The translations under genes were made by a program, and so were the position numbers. Shown in pieces: positions 22,899 through 34,024 of a stretch of DNA of 64,000 nucleotides. The first letter of the stretch is position 1. Each line of letters starts with the position of its first letter. Below the pieces are notes generated by a model that saw only the letters and a program-made list of their open reading frames with translations, was not told the origin of the DNA and searched no databases. This DNA comes from Elymus sibiricus (Eukaryota; Streptophyta; Magnoliopsida; Poales; Poaceae), in the NCBI GenBank assembly GCA_039707655.1, contig CM077664.1:197092195-197156194 (forward strand). The letters run 5' to 3'.

Positions 22899-25800
22899 TC
22901 AAGCCACGTTGCTCGAATCAATGATATTTAGCTCATGCCTTAACTCGCAAAACCTTGCTTCATCCAATGGCTTTGTGAAAATATCCGCTAGTTGCTCTTG
23001 AGTGCTAAGATGAATAATATCAATCTCTCCACGCTTGACGTGATCCCGGATAAAATGATGACGAATCTCGATGTGCTTCGTCTTGCTATGTTGCACCGGG
23101 TTGTAGGAGATTGCAATTGCACTTTCATTGTCACAGAAAAGAGGCACTTTGTCACAAGTGACACCGTAATCCTTTAAAGTTTGCCTCATCCAAAGCAATT
23201 GAGCACAACAACTTGCGGCAGCTACATACCCGGCCTCGGTGGTGGAGAGAGACACACAATTTTGCTTCTTCGAAGACCAACTCACCAAAGAGCGACCAAG
23301 GAATTGGCACCCTCCGGAGGTTGACTTCCTATCCACACGGTCTCCCGCCCAATCTGAATCCGAATAACCCATTAGATCAAAGTTTGCTCCTTTGGGATAC
23401 CATAAGCCAAAGTTTGGGGTATGAGCCAAATATCGAAAGATTCGCTTGACTGCCACATAGTGACTTTCCTTAGGCGCGGCTTGAAACCGTGCACATATTC
23501 CCACACTCAACATGATATCCGGCCTAGATGCACAAAGGTAAAGCAAGGATCCAATCATGGAACGATATACCTTTTGATCCACCGCTTTACCATTGGGATC
23601 TATGTCAAGTTGGCACTTGGTAGGCATTGGAGTCTTGGCCGGCTTGACATCATTTAACTTGAATCTCTTGAGCATGTCTTGGGTGTATTTGGCTTGGTTG
23701 ATGAAGGTTCCTTCTCTTCTTTGCTTGACTTCGAATCCAAGAAAGAACTTCAACTCTCCCATCATAGACATCTCAAATTTCTCGGTCATTAGTGCGGCAA
23801 ACTCATCATTGAAAGCTTTGTTAGGAGAACCAAAGATAATATCATCAACATATAGTTGGCATATGAACAAATCCCCTTTAACCCTCTTAGTAAAAAGAGT
23901 GGGATCGATTTTCCCAATTTCAAACCCACGGTCTTGCAACAACTCGGTAAGGTGCTCATACCACGCACGTGGGGCTTGTTTAAGGCCATAGAGTGCCTTA
24001 TCAAGCTTGTATACATGATTGGGGAACTTGGGATCCTCGAACCCCGGGGGTTGTTTGACATACACCAACTCATTAAGAGGACCATTAAGAAATGCACTCT
24101 TCACATCCATTTGTTGCAAATTAAAATCATGATGAGAAGCATATGCAAGCAACATACGAATAGATTCAAGACGAGCAACGGGAGCAAAGGTTTCACCGTA
24201 GTCGATACCCTCGACTTGGGAGTAGCCTTGTGCCACCAATCTTGCCTTGTTTCGAGTGACAACACCGTTCGTATCTTGCTTGTTCTTGAAGATCCATTTG
24301 GTTCCAATGACATTATGATTCTCCGTTGGCCTTGGCACCAATGTCCACACTTTGTTGCGCTCGAAGTTGTTGAGTTCATCATGCATGGCTTCAAGCCAAT
24401 CCGTGTCCTCGAGCGCCTCATGTACCTTTTGGGGTTCAACACACGAGACAAACGCGTAATGCTCACAAAAGTTTGATAATTGTTTACGAGTGGTTACCCC
24501 TTTCTTTAAGCTTCCATAGACATTTTCCAGGATATGCCCTTTTTTCTCGAGTTTGGAAGCAATCTTGGCGGCACGACGCTCCAATAGCTCCTCCGGAGTC
24601 ACTTGAGGAGGATCATCTTGAACATCTTGAGCGTCATCTTGAGCTTGCTCTTGATCATGAGCTTGCTCGGTGTCGTGATCTTGATCTTGGGCATCGTTTG
24701 GTGCATCACCATCATCTTGAGGTTGATCTTGCCCTTGATCTTGATCACTTGGTTGAGGGCCTTCGATTTGTTCTTCGGAAGCGTGTGGGTCTTGTGTCGG
24801 TGATGGTTCCACTTGCGTAGAACATTGTCCTTCTCCTTCCACCACAAGGGGTTCCTCAATGGGTAGGATTTGACCCACACCCATTCTTCTTATGGCTTGA
24901 GGAGGAATTTCATCACCTACATCACAAAGACCACTTTGCTCCACTTGGGAGCCATTATTCTCATCAAACTCCACGTTACACATCTCCTCAATGAGTCCAG
25001 TGGACTTGTTGAGAACACGGTAAGCATGAGAGTTTGTAGCATAACCAACAAATATGTCCTCTTGAGCTCTAGAATCAAATTTAGATAAGCGAACACCTTT
25101 CTTGAGAATGAAACACTTACAACCGAACACCCGGAAGTACTTGAGGTTGGGCCTGTTACCGGTAAGTATTTCATATGGAGTCTTGTTCAAGCCTTTGCGG
25201 AGGTAGAGCCGATTGGATGCATGACAAGCGGTGTTGATGGCTTCGGCCCAAAAGTTGTATGGAGACTTGAACTCCGCCATCATGGTCCTTGCCGCGTCCA
25301 TCAACGTCCGGTTCTTCCTCTCCGCTACACCGTTTTGTTGAGGGGTATATGGTGCGGAATATTGATGCTTGATCCCCTCATCACTAAGAAACTCATCCAA
25401 GGTGTAGTTCTTGAACTCGGTGCCGTTGTCGCTTCTAATGATCAATATCTTTGCATCATGTTGACGTTGAGCTTCATTTGCAAAGTCGATCACGGTTTGT
25501 TGGGTCTCGCTCTTCCTCTTGAAGAAATATACCCAAGTGTATCTTGAATAATCATCCACAATCACCAAGCAATACTTTCTTCCCCCAAGACTATCAAAGG
25601 ATGGCGGTCCAAAGAGATCCATGTGAAGGAGCTCCAAGGGCCTCTTCGAGTAGATGATAGTCGTGGGTCGGTGAGCCGTCTCATGTAGCTTTCCTTCGAT
25701 ACAAGCACTACAAGCACGGTCTTTGGCAAAGCTCACATTTGTTAGTCCTCGGACGTGGTTCCCTTTGAGGAGACTTTGCAAAGATCTCATATTGACGTGG

Positions 25801-26222
25801 GCTAAACGGCGATGCCAAAGCCATCCCACGTCAACTTTAGCCATTAGGCAAGTCGCGGTCTTAGTGGGTCGCTCCGAGAAGTTAACCACATAGAGACCGT
25901 TCTCGACATGCCCAACAAAAGCTACTTTAAGAGTCTTGCTCCACAAAAGGGCCACGGTATCAATATCAAAGAACGTTGCAAAGCCCATAATAGCAAGTTG
26001 ACGAACGGAAAGTAAATTGTATGCAAGGCTCTCAACAAGCATGACCTTCTCAATGGACAAGTCCGGTGAGATGACCACCTTGCCGAGACCCAATACCTTT
26101 GACATCGAAGCATCACCATATTGGACATGGGTGGGCATAGATGAATTTGCTTGAACGTCCACCACCAAGTCCTTGCTTCCGGTCATATGATTTGTTGCTC
26201 CACTATCAAGCAACCATGACAC
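22899..26222 (-). CDS. pol: Sirevirus-like pol polyprotein (protease, integrase, reverse transcriptase, RNase H)
   Basis: Processes, reverse-transcribes and inserts the element; 1107 residues in Copia order (integrase before RT). The aspartic protease site DSG is at residues 6-8. A GAG pre-integrase zinc motif lies at about 137-176 (H-x-H and C-x-x-C). The integrase triad is D202, D265, E301, with exact DD35E spacing. The RT catalytic motif YVDD and the RNase H motif YSDSDWAGD are present, and the C terminus is complete. The first codon of the listed frame is GTG; there is no suitable ATG, and a TAG lies in frame at about 26237, so pol is probably made by a translational or splicing mechanism from the gag transcript. 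All catalytic motifs are intact. Confidence 0.92.
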   Translation of the reverse strand: MSWLLDSGATNHMTGSKDLVVDVQANSSMPTHVQYGDASMSKVLGLGKVVISPDLSIEKVMLVESLAYNLLSVRQLAIMGFATFFDIDTVALLWSKTLKVAFVGHVENGLYVVNFSERPTKTATCLMAKVDVGWLWHRRLAHVNMRSLQSLLKGNHVRGLTNVSFAKDRACSACIEGKLHETAHRPTTIIYSKRPLELLHMDLFGPPSFDSLGGRKYCLVIVDDYSRYTWVYFFKRKSETQQTVIDFANEAQRQHDAKILIIRSDNGTEFKNYTLDEFLSDEGIKHQYSAPYTPQQNGVAERKNRTLMDAARTMMAEFKSPYNFWAEAINTACHASNRLYLRKGLNKTPYEILTGNRPNLKYFRVFGCKCFILKKGVRLSKFDSRAQEDIFVGYATNSHAYRVLNKSTGLIEEMCNVEFDENNGSQVEQSGLCDVGDEIPPQAIRRMGVGQILPIEEPLVVEGEGQCSTQVEPSPTQDPHASEEQIEGPQPSDQDQGQDQPQDDGDAPNDAQDQDHDTEQAHDQEQAQDDAQDVQDDPPQVTPEELLERRAAKIASKLEKKGHILENVYGSLKKGVTTRKQLSNFCEHYAFVSCVEPQKVHEALEDTDWLEAMHDELNNFERNKVWTLVPRPTENHNVIGTKWIFKNKQDTNGVVTRNKARLVAQGYSQVEGIDYGETFAPVARLESIRMLLAYASHHDFNLQQMDVKSAFLNGPLNELVYVKQPPGFEDPKFPNHVYKLDKALYGLKQAPRAWYEHLTELLQDRGFEIGKIDPTLFTKRVKGDLFICQLYVDDIIFGSPNKAFNDEFAALMTEKFEMSMMGELKFFLGFEVKQRREGTFINQAKYTQDMLKRFKLNDVKPAKTPMPTKCQLDIDPNGKAVDQKVYRSMIGSLLYLCASRPDIMLSVGICARFQAAPKESHYVAVKRIFRYLAHTPNFGLWYPKGANFDLMGYSDSDWAGDRVDRKSTSGGCQFLGRSLVSWSSKKQNCVSLSTTEAGYVAAASCCAQLLWMRQTLKDYGVTCDKVPLFCDNESAIAISYNPVQHSKTKHIEIRHHFIRDHVKRGEIDIIHLSTQEQLADIFTKPLDEARFCELRHELNIIDSSNVA

Positions 26223-26250
26223 CCCACCGGAAGCAAACTCCTACATAAGA

Positions 26251-28818
26251 TTAATGCTTGGTTTTAGGTACCCATTCTTTAATGGGTCCTTTCATGTTAG
26301 TGACAAGGGTCTTAGGAACCCAAATAGACCATTCAATGTGCTCATAAGAAGAACCAACAAATTTGGCATAAACATGCCCATCACTAGCACGGCATAAAAC
26401 ATAAGAAGGGTTAAAATCGCCGGCTTTATTGGGATGGGTGGTCTTGCCCCTATTGACATTACCACCCACCGCCTTGTTCTTCTTCTTCTTAGGAGCACCC
26501 TCTCCCTCTTTCACAAAAGTTTCTTTGAGAGGGAGAGCTTGCTTGGTCTTGCTCTTCCTATTTGACTTCTTCTTCTTCTTCGACTTGGGTGCAAATCCAA
26601 GTCCCTCCTTGGCCACAACTTCCTTTTGATTGCTCAAAAGTTCATTGAGGTTTTTCTCACCTTGAATGCACGAGACAAGGCCTTTCTCAATTTGCTCTTT
26701 CAACTTGGCATTCTCCTCAACAAGATGAGCATGCTCACAACAAGGGTTAGTTGCACGAGCATTATCAATTAAAACAAAAGGAGGACACGTAGCAATTTCT
26801 TTAGTTAGCTTCACCTGGAGTTGATCATGAGACTCCTTGAGTGTAGCGTGAGCACTTTTCAAGGCCTTGTGAGCCTTGTCAAGTAACTCAAACTCCTCTT
26901 CGAGTCTAGCATGGCCAACCCCAAGTTCGGCCTTCTCATTTTTAAGCATATTAGCAAGAACTTGAGCATGATCACGATCTTTCTTTAATTTAGCAAGATC
27001 TAGATTGTGTGTCTCCTCAAGAGCCACTCTATGACCTTGCTCTTCCTCAAGAGCAATAGAAAGATCGGCAATCTCATCGGCATAATCTCTACTATGCCCT
27101 TCCAACTTAGAGATTGTCTCTTCATGAGAATCTATGATTTCATTTGCCTCACCTAATTGTTCCAAGAGAGCCACAAAGTGCTTCTTGGTCTCACCTTTGA
27201 GCTTGGCCATGAACTTGTCAAATTCATTTTCCTCCACCTTTGCCTCCTCACTTTCTTCCACACAATTCATCAAAGAAGGAGTGGAAGAAATGCTAGTTTT
27301 GATGTTGGAGGTTACCTTGTTGGTGGCCTTGGCCATGAGGCACTTGTGGGTGGTGATGGAGTTATCGTTGGGGGAGTCGAAGAGGGACACCTTTGGTGAT
27401 GGAGAGGTGGCGATGGCGACGGAGGCCGTAGCAACCCCTTCACCATTTGCAACTTCATCATCATCGGAGTCGTACTCTTCTTGCACCACCAAACTCTTTT
27501 GAGGCACCTTCTTGTTGAACTTGTTCTTGCTTGGGAAGGACTTGCCCTTGTCTTTACGGATGAGCTTGCCACCATTTTCCTCCCTATTCTCATACGGGCA
27601 ATCGGCGACGAAGTGACTCACATTACCACAGTTGTAGCAAGTCCTCACACGTTGACTTTTGCCTTTAGAGCCATTAGTCTTGTTTCTTGAAAAGTTGGGC
27701 TTGGAGTTTCTTTTGTTGCCCCAAAATTGTCTTGACGCAAGAGCCATGTGCTCGTGGTAAGCGTATTTGGTGTCTTCGGGGCAATCTTCATCCTCATATT
27801 CTTCTTCTTCTTCCTCTTCATGAACTACCTTGGCCTTCAAAGCAAGGTTGGGCTTCTTTGAGCGTTGAACACGAGCAAGTGCGTTGTCGGCGGTTTTGTT
27901 CAAAATGTTCATAGCAATAAACTCATCCAACACATCACTGGAGGACAAGGTGTGGAAGTCCGGTCTTTGACGAATCACGGAGGACATGCTCTTGTTGTAA
28001 GGCATAATAGCCTTGAGAAATTTGCGCTTGATCCAATTGTCATCCGTGTCCTTGCTCCCGTGATCTCGGAGTGAGACCGCAAGAGTAGTCAATCTCCGGT
28101 AAAGCTCACGAGGATCTTCATCTTCATTCATAACAAACTCATCGGCCTCATCAAGAATAACCTCAAAGTTGGAGCGTTGAATGCTTGAGCTTCCCTTGTA
28201 CAATGAGTTGATATGCTCCCATGCATCTTTGGCAAGAGTGAATGGGCGCAAATGTGGAAGCTCTTCGGGAGGCATGGCGGCTTGAAGAATGAACAAGGCG
28301 GATGCATTGAGTTGGTTGTCCACTTCTTCTCTTGGGGACAAGTTGCTTGGGTCATGCGGATAATAGCCTTGTTCAATGATTCTCCAAAGTTGAGTTGAGC
28401 TATAATTCAAATGAGACTTAATACGAAAAACCCAATTAGCGAAGTTAGTCAAATCAAGCTTAGGAGGAGGACCATGATTGTTTATATGAGGCGAGGGGAC
28501 CGGTCCTCCATAGATCGGGGGAGGGGGAACCGAGGCGTGTGTTCCCGTCCCATTCTTACCATGAGGGGAAGATGTATGAGTGTCTTTAGCTGCTTCCTTG
28601 CCAGAATTGGCCTCTGACGCCAATGCGGTGGGATTAACCACAAGCAACGGATCGGGAGTAGACTTCAACCCCTCAAGGAGTTCTTTAAGCATGGACTTGA
28701 CCTCGGCCGTCACAGACGTCCTAAGTGAAGCCATAGCTTCATTCAAGACGTCTCGGGTGACCGAGTTTGACTCCACGGCCTCGAGGACTTCCTCACTCCG
28801 TTCCCCATCGTCAACCAT
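26251..28818 (-). CDS. gag: Sirevirus-like gag polyprotein
   Basis: Capsid and nucleocapsid precursor that packages element RNA into cytoplasmic particles; 855 residues. Residues 115-330 form the plant Copia gag core (LDLTNFANWVFRIKSHLNYS..., typical of UBN2/DUF4219-type gag). A CCHC zinc knuckle spans residues 394-407 (CYNCGNVSHFVADC). A long Glu/Leu-rich region at about 535-720 is a likely coiled coil, and a basic stretch follows at about 760-800. The large size and coiled coil are usual for Sireviruses. The start ATG at 28818 lies about 35 bp inside the PBS. The frame ends 28 bases before pol opens in the +1 frame. No internal stop or frameshift is seen. Confidence 0.9.
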   Translation of the reverse strand: MVDDGERSEEVLEAVESNSVTRDVLNEAMASLRTSVTAEVKSMLKELLEGLKSTPDPLLVVNPTALASEANSGKEAAKDTHTSSPHGKNGTGTHASVPPPPIYGGPVPSPHINNHGPPPKLDLTNFANWVFRIKSHLNYSSTQLWRIIEQGYYPHDPSNLSPREEVDNQLNASALFILQAAMPPEELPHLRPFTLAKDAWEHINSLYKGSSSIQRSNFEVILDEADEFVMNEDEDPRELYRRLTTLAVSLRDHGSKDTDDNWIKRKFLKAIMPYNKSMSSVIRQRPDFHTLSSSDVLDEFIAMNILNKTADNALARVQRSKKPNLALKAKVVHEEEEEEEYEDEDCPEDTKYAYHEHMALASRQFWGNKRNSKPNFSRNKTNGSKGKSQRVRTCYNCGNVSHFVADCPYENREENGGKLIRKDKGKSFPSKNKFNKKVPQKSLVVQEEYDSDDDEVANGEGVATASVAIATSPSPKVSLFDSPNDNSITTHKCLMAKATNKVTSNIKTSISSTPSLMNCVEESEEAKVEENEFDKFMAKLKGETKKHFVALLEQLGEANEIIDSHEETISKLEGHSRDYADEIADLSIALEEEQGHRVALEETHNLDLAKLKKDRDHAQVLANMLKNEKAELGVGHARLEEEFELLDKAHKALKSAHATLKESHDQLQVKLTKEIATCPPFVLIDNARATNPCCEHAHLVEENAKLKEQIEKGLVSCIQGEKNLNELLSNQKEVVAKEGLGFAPKSKKKKKSNRKSKTKQALPLKETFVKEGEGAPKKKKNKAVGGNVNRGKTTHPNKAGDFNPSYVLCRASDGHVYAKFVGSSYEHIEWSIWVPKTLVTNMKGPIKEWVPKTKH

Positions 28819-28854
28819 ACTCTTCGGGTGGTGAAACCCTTAATAAAGAGACGA

Positions 28855-28867
28855 GGCTCTGATACCA
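28855..28867 (-). other. Primer-binding site (initiator Met tRNA)
   Basis: TGGTATCAGAGCC on the minus strand, two bases inside the 5' LTR, complementary to the 3' end of plant initiator methionine tRNA. Confidence 0.92.
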
Positions 28868-29603
28868 ATTGAAAGGATCGATATGGTTGACTAGAGGGGG
28901 GGGGTGAATAGGCAACTACCAATTTTTAGCTTTTCTTTAACAAATTAGGGTTAGCAACAAAATAGGTTGTCTAGATATGCAACTAGGTGAGCAACCTATA
29001 TGATGCTAACAATTACAACACAAGCAAGCAAAGGATACAATACAAGTATATCAAGCACAATGTAAAGGTAAGAGATAACCACAAGTGGAGCCGGTGAAGA
29101 CGAGGGTGTGTTACCGAAGTTCCTTCCCTTTGAGAGGAAGTACGTCTCCGTTGGAGCGGTGTGGAGGCACAATGCTCCCCAAGAAGCCACTAAGGCCACC
29201 GTATTCTCCTCACGCCCTCACACAATGCGAGGTGCCGTGATTCCACTAGTGGTGCCCTTGAAGGCGGCAACCGAACCTTTACAAACAAGGTTGGGGCAAT
29301 CTCCACAACTTAATTGGAGGCTCCCAACACAACCACGGAGCTTCACCACAATGGAATGTGGCTCCGAGGTGACCTCAACCGTCTAGGGTGCTCAAACACC
29401 CAAGAGTAACAAGATCCGCAAGGGATTAGTGGGGGGGAATCAAATATCTCTTGGTGGAAGTGTAGATCGGGGCCCTCTCCTCCAAACCCTAGCAAATCAA
29501 CAAGGTCTATTGGCTAGGGAGAGAGATCGGGCACTTTTGAGCTTTGGGGCAACAATGGAGCAAAGAGAGGAAAGAGGCAAGTCAACTTGGGGAAGAAGAC
29601 CCT

Positions 29604-29612
29604 CTATTTATA
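29604..29612 (-). promoter_or_regulatory. TATA box of the Sirevirus-like LTR promoter
   Basis: Minus strand reads CACTTATAAATAGAGGG, a canonical plant TATA context, followed by a CT-rich leader. Transcription would be expected to start about 30 bp downstream, near 29575. The same box occurs in the 3' LTR at 18682-18690. Confidence 0.75.
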
Positions 29613-29654
29613 AGTGGGGGAAATCCAACCGTTATCTGCCCCCAGCCCGCACAC

Positions 29655-30225
29655 AAGCGGTACTACCGCTCCTCGGAGCGGTACTACCGCTTGGGCGGTA
29701 GTTCCCTACTGTCACACGCAGGCATAGACGCACAGGAGCGGTAGTGCCGCAACAAGCGGTACTACCGCTCAACTTCAGCGGTACAACCGCTAAGGATTGC
29801 GCAGGACAGAGGAAACAGAGGTAGTGGGGTAGCACTGGAACGGCAGTACCGCAACAAGCGGTACTACCGCTCCACTACCGCCCCACTACCGCTTAGGGAA
29901 AAATAACACCAGAAGAAAACACGGTAGTCCAGCGGTAGTAGGGGGCGGTAGTACCGTGTCAAGCGGTACTACCGCTCTACTACCGCTTTACTACCGCTTA
30001 GCTGAAAACAATACCAGAGAGGTTTCTCCAAGCAGTAGTGGCAACGGTAGTAGGGGCCGGTAGTACCGCACCAAGCGGTACTACCGCTCTACTACCGCTC
30101 TACTACCGCTTAGCGGAAAACAGCACCAGAGGGGTTTCTCCAAGCGGTAGTGCTGCGGAAGACCACAGCGGCAGTACCGCTCTAAGCGGTACTACCGTGG
30201 TACCGAGCGGTACTACCGCTTGGGT
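29655..30225. promoter_or_regulatory. Palindrome cluster AGCGGTACTACCGCT in U3 of the 5' LTR
   Basis: More than a dozen copies or half-copies of a 15-nt inverted repeat, AGCGGTA-(C or G)-TACCGCT, each with two CpG sites, lie just upstream (minus strand) of the TATA box at 29604-29612. An equivalent cluster is in the 3' LTR at 18730-19270. CpG-rich palindromes are a described feature of Sirevirus LTRs; a regulatory role is inferred. Confidence 0.75.
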
Positions 30226-30541
30226 GCATTCAAATTGCCCAAAGATAACAGAGGGATGCTCCAAGTTGCGGGAAGGTTATGTGGGTGCAAATGGGTTGTG
30301 TACGTGTTGATTCCACCCATACCTTCCAACGCGGACCCCCTCTTAATAGTACGGGTTTCCTACGACTCAAATCCACCGAAAAAGAAATCGTCGGAAAAAC
30401 ACCGTCTTCACTCTTTACCATCGAGGGGAACAAACCGTCTCGTGCCACCTAATGAAATCTGAAATGCTCAAAGCACACGGTTAGTCCGCAAACGCATTGT
30501 CATCAATCACCAAAACCATTAGAGAGAAATATGCCCTAACA

Positions 30542-32000
30542 CTTACAGTGAACAGACAGCTCCAATGACCAGATTTTAGGGTTTTCTATATATACCCGAT
30601 GACCCACAAGTGTAGGGGAACTATAGTAGCCTTTTCAATAAGGAAGAGTGTCGAACCCAACGAGGAGCAGAAGGAATTGACAAGTAGTTTTCAGCAAGGT
30701 TTCACTGTAAATGTTGTAAAGATAGTTTGATAGCAAGATAATTTGTAACAAGATAAATAGTAACAAAAGTAATAAAGTGCAACAAGTGGCCCAATCCTTA
30801 TGTATGCTAAGGACAAGTAGGTGGTGTTTCTTATAATAGCTAAAACGCTATTGAGGACACACGGGAATCTCGTCGAGTTACTTTTACCACGATTCATTAA
30901 GTTACCGTTCATTGCTTTGATAAGTGTTGTGTGGGTGGACTAGAGCTAAGGTACTGTTCTTGCTTAAACAAATACCTACTTATGACTATACCCTCCATGC
31001 AAGCATTCACAAATACAAGAGAAGTAATTAAGATAAATCTAACCATAGCATTAAACAATAGGATCCAGAACATCCCCTCACGGAACAAATTATTGTCTGG
31101 GGTTTAGGTTTCTATCACTCCCGCAACCCATCATCTATAAACTAATCCCACAATGTCTTCCCCTAGGCCCAAAGATGGTGAAGTGTCATGTAGTCAACGT
31201 TCACATAACACCACTAGAGAAAGAATAACACAACATAACATCAAGACATTGAACGGTAATCAACTTCACATGATTACTAGCAACAAGACTTCTACCATGT
31301 CCTCAAGAACAAATGGATCTACTCATAACACATCATATGGATCATGATCGGTAAGTATAAATACATGATGAACAATCCGAACACAGCAAATTTCACCAAT
31401 AAATCTCCTATGCATAAACTACAAGGTGTAATCAACACACATAAGTACTCCTAGTTACCAATCTGAGGTTTGATACAAAGATTGAACAAAAGGGATGAAC
31501 TAGGGCTTGGAGATGAGATGATGCTGGTGAAGATGTGGGTGAAGATGATGATCCCCACGATGAACGGAGTGTTGGTGATGATGAAGGCTTTGATTTCCAC
31601 CTCCTGGAGGGAAGTTTCCCCAGCAGAATGGCTCCGCTAGTGAGCAAAAGTGCTCCGCCAAAGTTCCACCTCGAAGACGGCAGCGGAAAGTCCCGATGAT
31701 TTTCTGTGGTTTTTTCTAGGTAAATGGGAATTTATGGCAAAAGGGCATCGTGAGGCGAGCCACTAGGGCCCCACACGGGCATGGGCCGCGACCAGGGGTG
31801 GACCCGCGCCACCAGGCCGCGTGTAGGCCTGGTGGGTCCCCTCTGGCCCATCTTTGGTCCTCTGGCTCCATATTTTTTTTGAAAATAATTCAGTAAAATC
31901 TCCGCTGCATTTGGAGCTCTGGAAAATTGCTTTTTCTTCTGTTGTATTTTAGGTTCAGATTAGCTATCCGACAATTCCCATCTCTTTGTTTAACTTACAA
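30542..32000 (-). mobile_element. Gypsy-type retroelement fragment (non-coding), probably minus strand
   Basis: The sequence from GATGACCCACAAGTGTAGGGGAAC (about 30599) through CCCTAGGCCCAAAGATGG to CTCCTGGAGGGAAGTTTCCCC (about 31602-31622) and the GC-rich part to 31860 is of a type repeated many times in Triticeae genomes, as part of large Gypsy elements. That recognition is from memory. Small ORFs here have no domain features. Exact borders are not visible. Confidence 0.5.
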
Positions 32001-33690
32001 ATTAAGAGAGAAAATGCATTAGAATTGCATCATATTGTGAAATATATCATTGAAATAGGATAAATTATGATAGGAAATAGTGATGCAAAATGGACGTGAT
32101 ACGGGACGCCGCGGAAAACGATATTTCACGGTGCCAAAGAACTCACAAGAAGCAGCAACTATCTTTCTCAAGTGGCAAAGAACAACAAGAAACACTCTCA
32201 AATAAATTGCAGTGGATAACTAGCTTGGTTTACAAGGACGCAACCCAAACCATGAACTTGTGAACCTATGTAGAATCACAAGAGGGAACCACAAGGATCC
32301 TATATGAATTGAGGACAGGCCCTCCAATCCACACACACGAGCTAACACTCAACGAAACTAGTGCTCTCAGCACATCACAACCTCACCGACTGTTCTACAA
32401 ACATAAACTCAGAAATCTCATCCCCCTTCACATGGAACAGCTGGGGAGTACTTATACTAGAAGCACCTACTAGTTAGGTGTGAAAACAACTCAAAATGAA
32501 GGGTAAATTCGTGAGCCCCAAGCTGTAGCAGGAGCAAACTTGTTGAGCCTCGCGCTGTAATTAATTCCTGGACAGCTTGCATGGGAAGTTGCACAACTTT
32601 TGACTCAAGACCTCAAATGATGCACCTTTTTTTTGAATGAAAGCTGACTTCAAACACCATCTTATGCAGCCCCTAAAACGTGCTAGAACCTTACAGAATT
32701 AATTAGGTTTAGGTGGGAAGTTACAGCTGGAAAACTGATGTGTCATTTCTCCCAAAATAGGCACCGGAAGCTTCCCAACTAAGATAATGGTTTTGCCCAT
32801 GTCTTCCTTTGGTTTCTCTAATGGTTTAACATTTGTGCTAGCATAAACCTCACTCTTTGATGCCTTGGTCATGATCTGGTCCACATCAGGACGTATCAAT
32901 ACCCCTCTCCCATTCAGGGAGAGGGTTGACCACTTCATTTGAAAACACCTAAGAAACTAAATTGCTCCCTCACACTCTCCTCTATACCAAATCTTAGTTC
33001 ATGAAGTTGTTTGTGAGAAATTCCACCAAGTGATAGATCCACTCCCCCCCTTTTTTGACCAAAACAAATCGTGATTTGAGCAAGTCTTAGCATTTCCTCC
33101 CCTGATCTAGTTACTCTTGGGGTTAGAGACTCCTAGGCGATAGAAGTTCCTCAGAGAGGAATCGTTCATTGTGATTACCCTTGGGAAGTTTATGAAAGTT
33201 TGGAGACCACCTCAAGGTTTACCACTAGTGGTTGAGAAACGCCTTCGTGATGTTGGCTCAAGGACAATAGGGTGAGTCTTCGTGGTGTTGGTGTGTCTTT
33301 GTAGTAACATCCGTCCCTCCAATGGTAACTAGGTTCCTCCAAGAAAGTAAACATCGGGATACATCCTCGCCTCTGGAGTTTCGGTTATCCTAACCCTAAC
33401 TACTTACTTGTGGTTACTTGTCTCCTTGTCTTTACTTATATCTTACCATTCGCACCAGCTTGCATAGCTAGATCCACTAGGTGCGCTCGCTTTGGCTCGC
33501 TCGGACGGTCGGACCTGCCTGAGTGAAAACACCTGCCTGAGTGAAAGCGGTTGATTCGAGCACCCCTTCTCAGCCACACCAACACTGCTGTAAATTCTGT
33601 GCGGACCAAGATTTTGATGCAGATCAGACATTCAAAGAACGAAGTTTGACTATTTAGAGCATCGCTGAGGTAATGCAGCTTATGAAACAC
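32001..33690. other. Decayed repetitive sequence upstream of the host gene
   Basis: No coding region found. The part at 33030-33470, with GATTACCCTTGGGAAG, GGTTCCTCCAAGAAAG and CATCGGGATACATCCTCGCC, resembles the downstream half of Copia-type LTRs. The 32090-32480 part is unclassified. The 16-bp unit ACCTGCCTGAGTGAAA is tandemly doubled at about 33513-33546. Confidence 0.4.
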
Positions 33691-34024
33691 GCCGTTCCTT
33701 GCAAACTGAGCGTAGCTCAGATGATTATGTTTTTTGTGGTGGAACAAATCCATCAAGTTTCAAGTCTTAGACTTGACATTGATGGTCGCACGACTTCGTC
33801 AATTTCAAGATGTTGTGCTGGATCAGTATCTCGGAGGTGCTCATAAGAGTGACATGTGTGCTTATAGGGTTGAGTGTATGTTCCCTCACGTGAGCATATG
33901 CGTTTGTACTGTGTTGCCTCTTGGGAAAAAAAACACACGCCGTTAGAGTATCTCGTTCAGCGTTCTTCTCTTCGCTCCCTTATCTCCCTGCTCCCTTCAC
34001 GCCGTCCCCACGCTGGCCGCGCCC
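33691..34024 (+). promoter_or_regulatory. Proximal upstream region and 5' UTR of the aminopeptidase gene
   Basis: From about 33950 the sequence becomes a CT-rich leader (GTTCTTCTCTTCGCTCCC...) running into GCGCCCATGGCG, a good grass start context. No TATA box was identified at a convincing distance, which is common for housekeeping genes. Confidence 0.5.

Larger units (their letters stand above)
17947..30541 (-). mobile_element. Near-intact Sirevirus-like Copia LTR retrotransposon, about 12.6 kb
   Basis: Order on the minus strand: 5' LTR (28870-30541), PBS (28855-28867), gag, pol, a third ORF, PPT (19588-19601), 3' LTR (17947-19587). All three ORFs are open over full length. The large gag with zinc knuckle and coiled coil, the third ORF after pol, and the palindrome clusters in the LTR fit the Sirevirus/Maximus lineage of plant Copia elements. 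LTRs differ by about 6 substitutions plus 20-, 11- and 1-bp indels, so the element is very young if both came from one insertion. No target-site duplication flanks it: the left neighbour is a PBS stub and the right neighbour is CTTAC. Confidence 0.9.
28870..30541 (-). repeat. 5' LTR of the Sirevirus-like element, 1672 bp
   Basis: On the minus strand it begins TGTTAGGGCATATTTC at 30541 and ends CCTTTCA at 28870. U3 carries the palindrome cluster (about 29655-30225), then a TATA box (TATAAATAG, 29604-29612), then R/U5. It has 20-bp and 11-bp insertions relative to the 3' LTR, both inside the palindrome cluster. Confidence 0.92.

Noticed and set aside
17942..30546. Target-site duplication of the Sirevirus-like element
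   Set aside because: CCAAT on the left belongs to the PBS stub and CTTAC on the right does not match it.
33436..33756. Two overlapping minus-strand ORFs upstream of the host gene
   Set aside because: No recognisable domain, no supporting splice or promoter context, and tandem repeat content.
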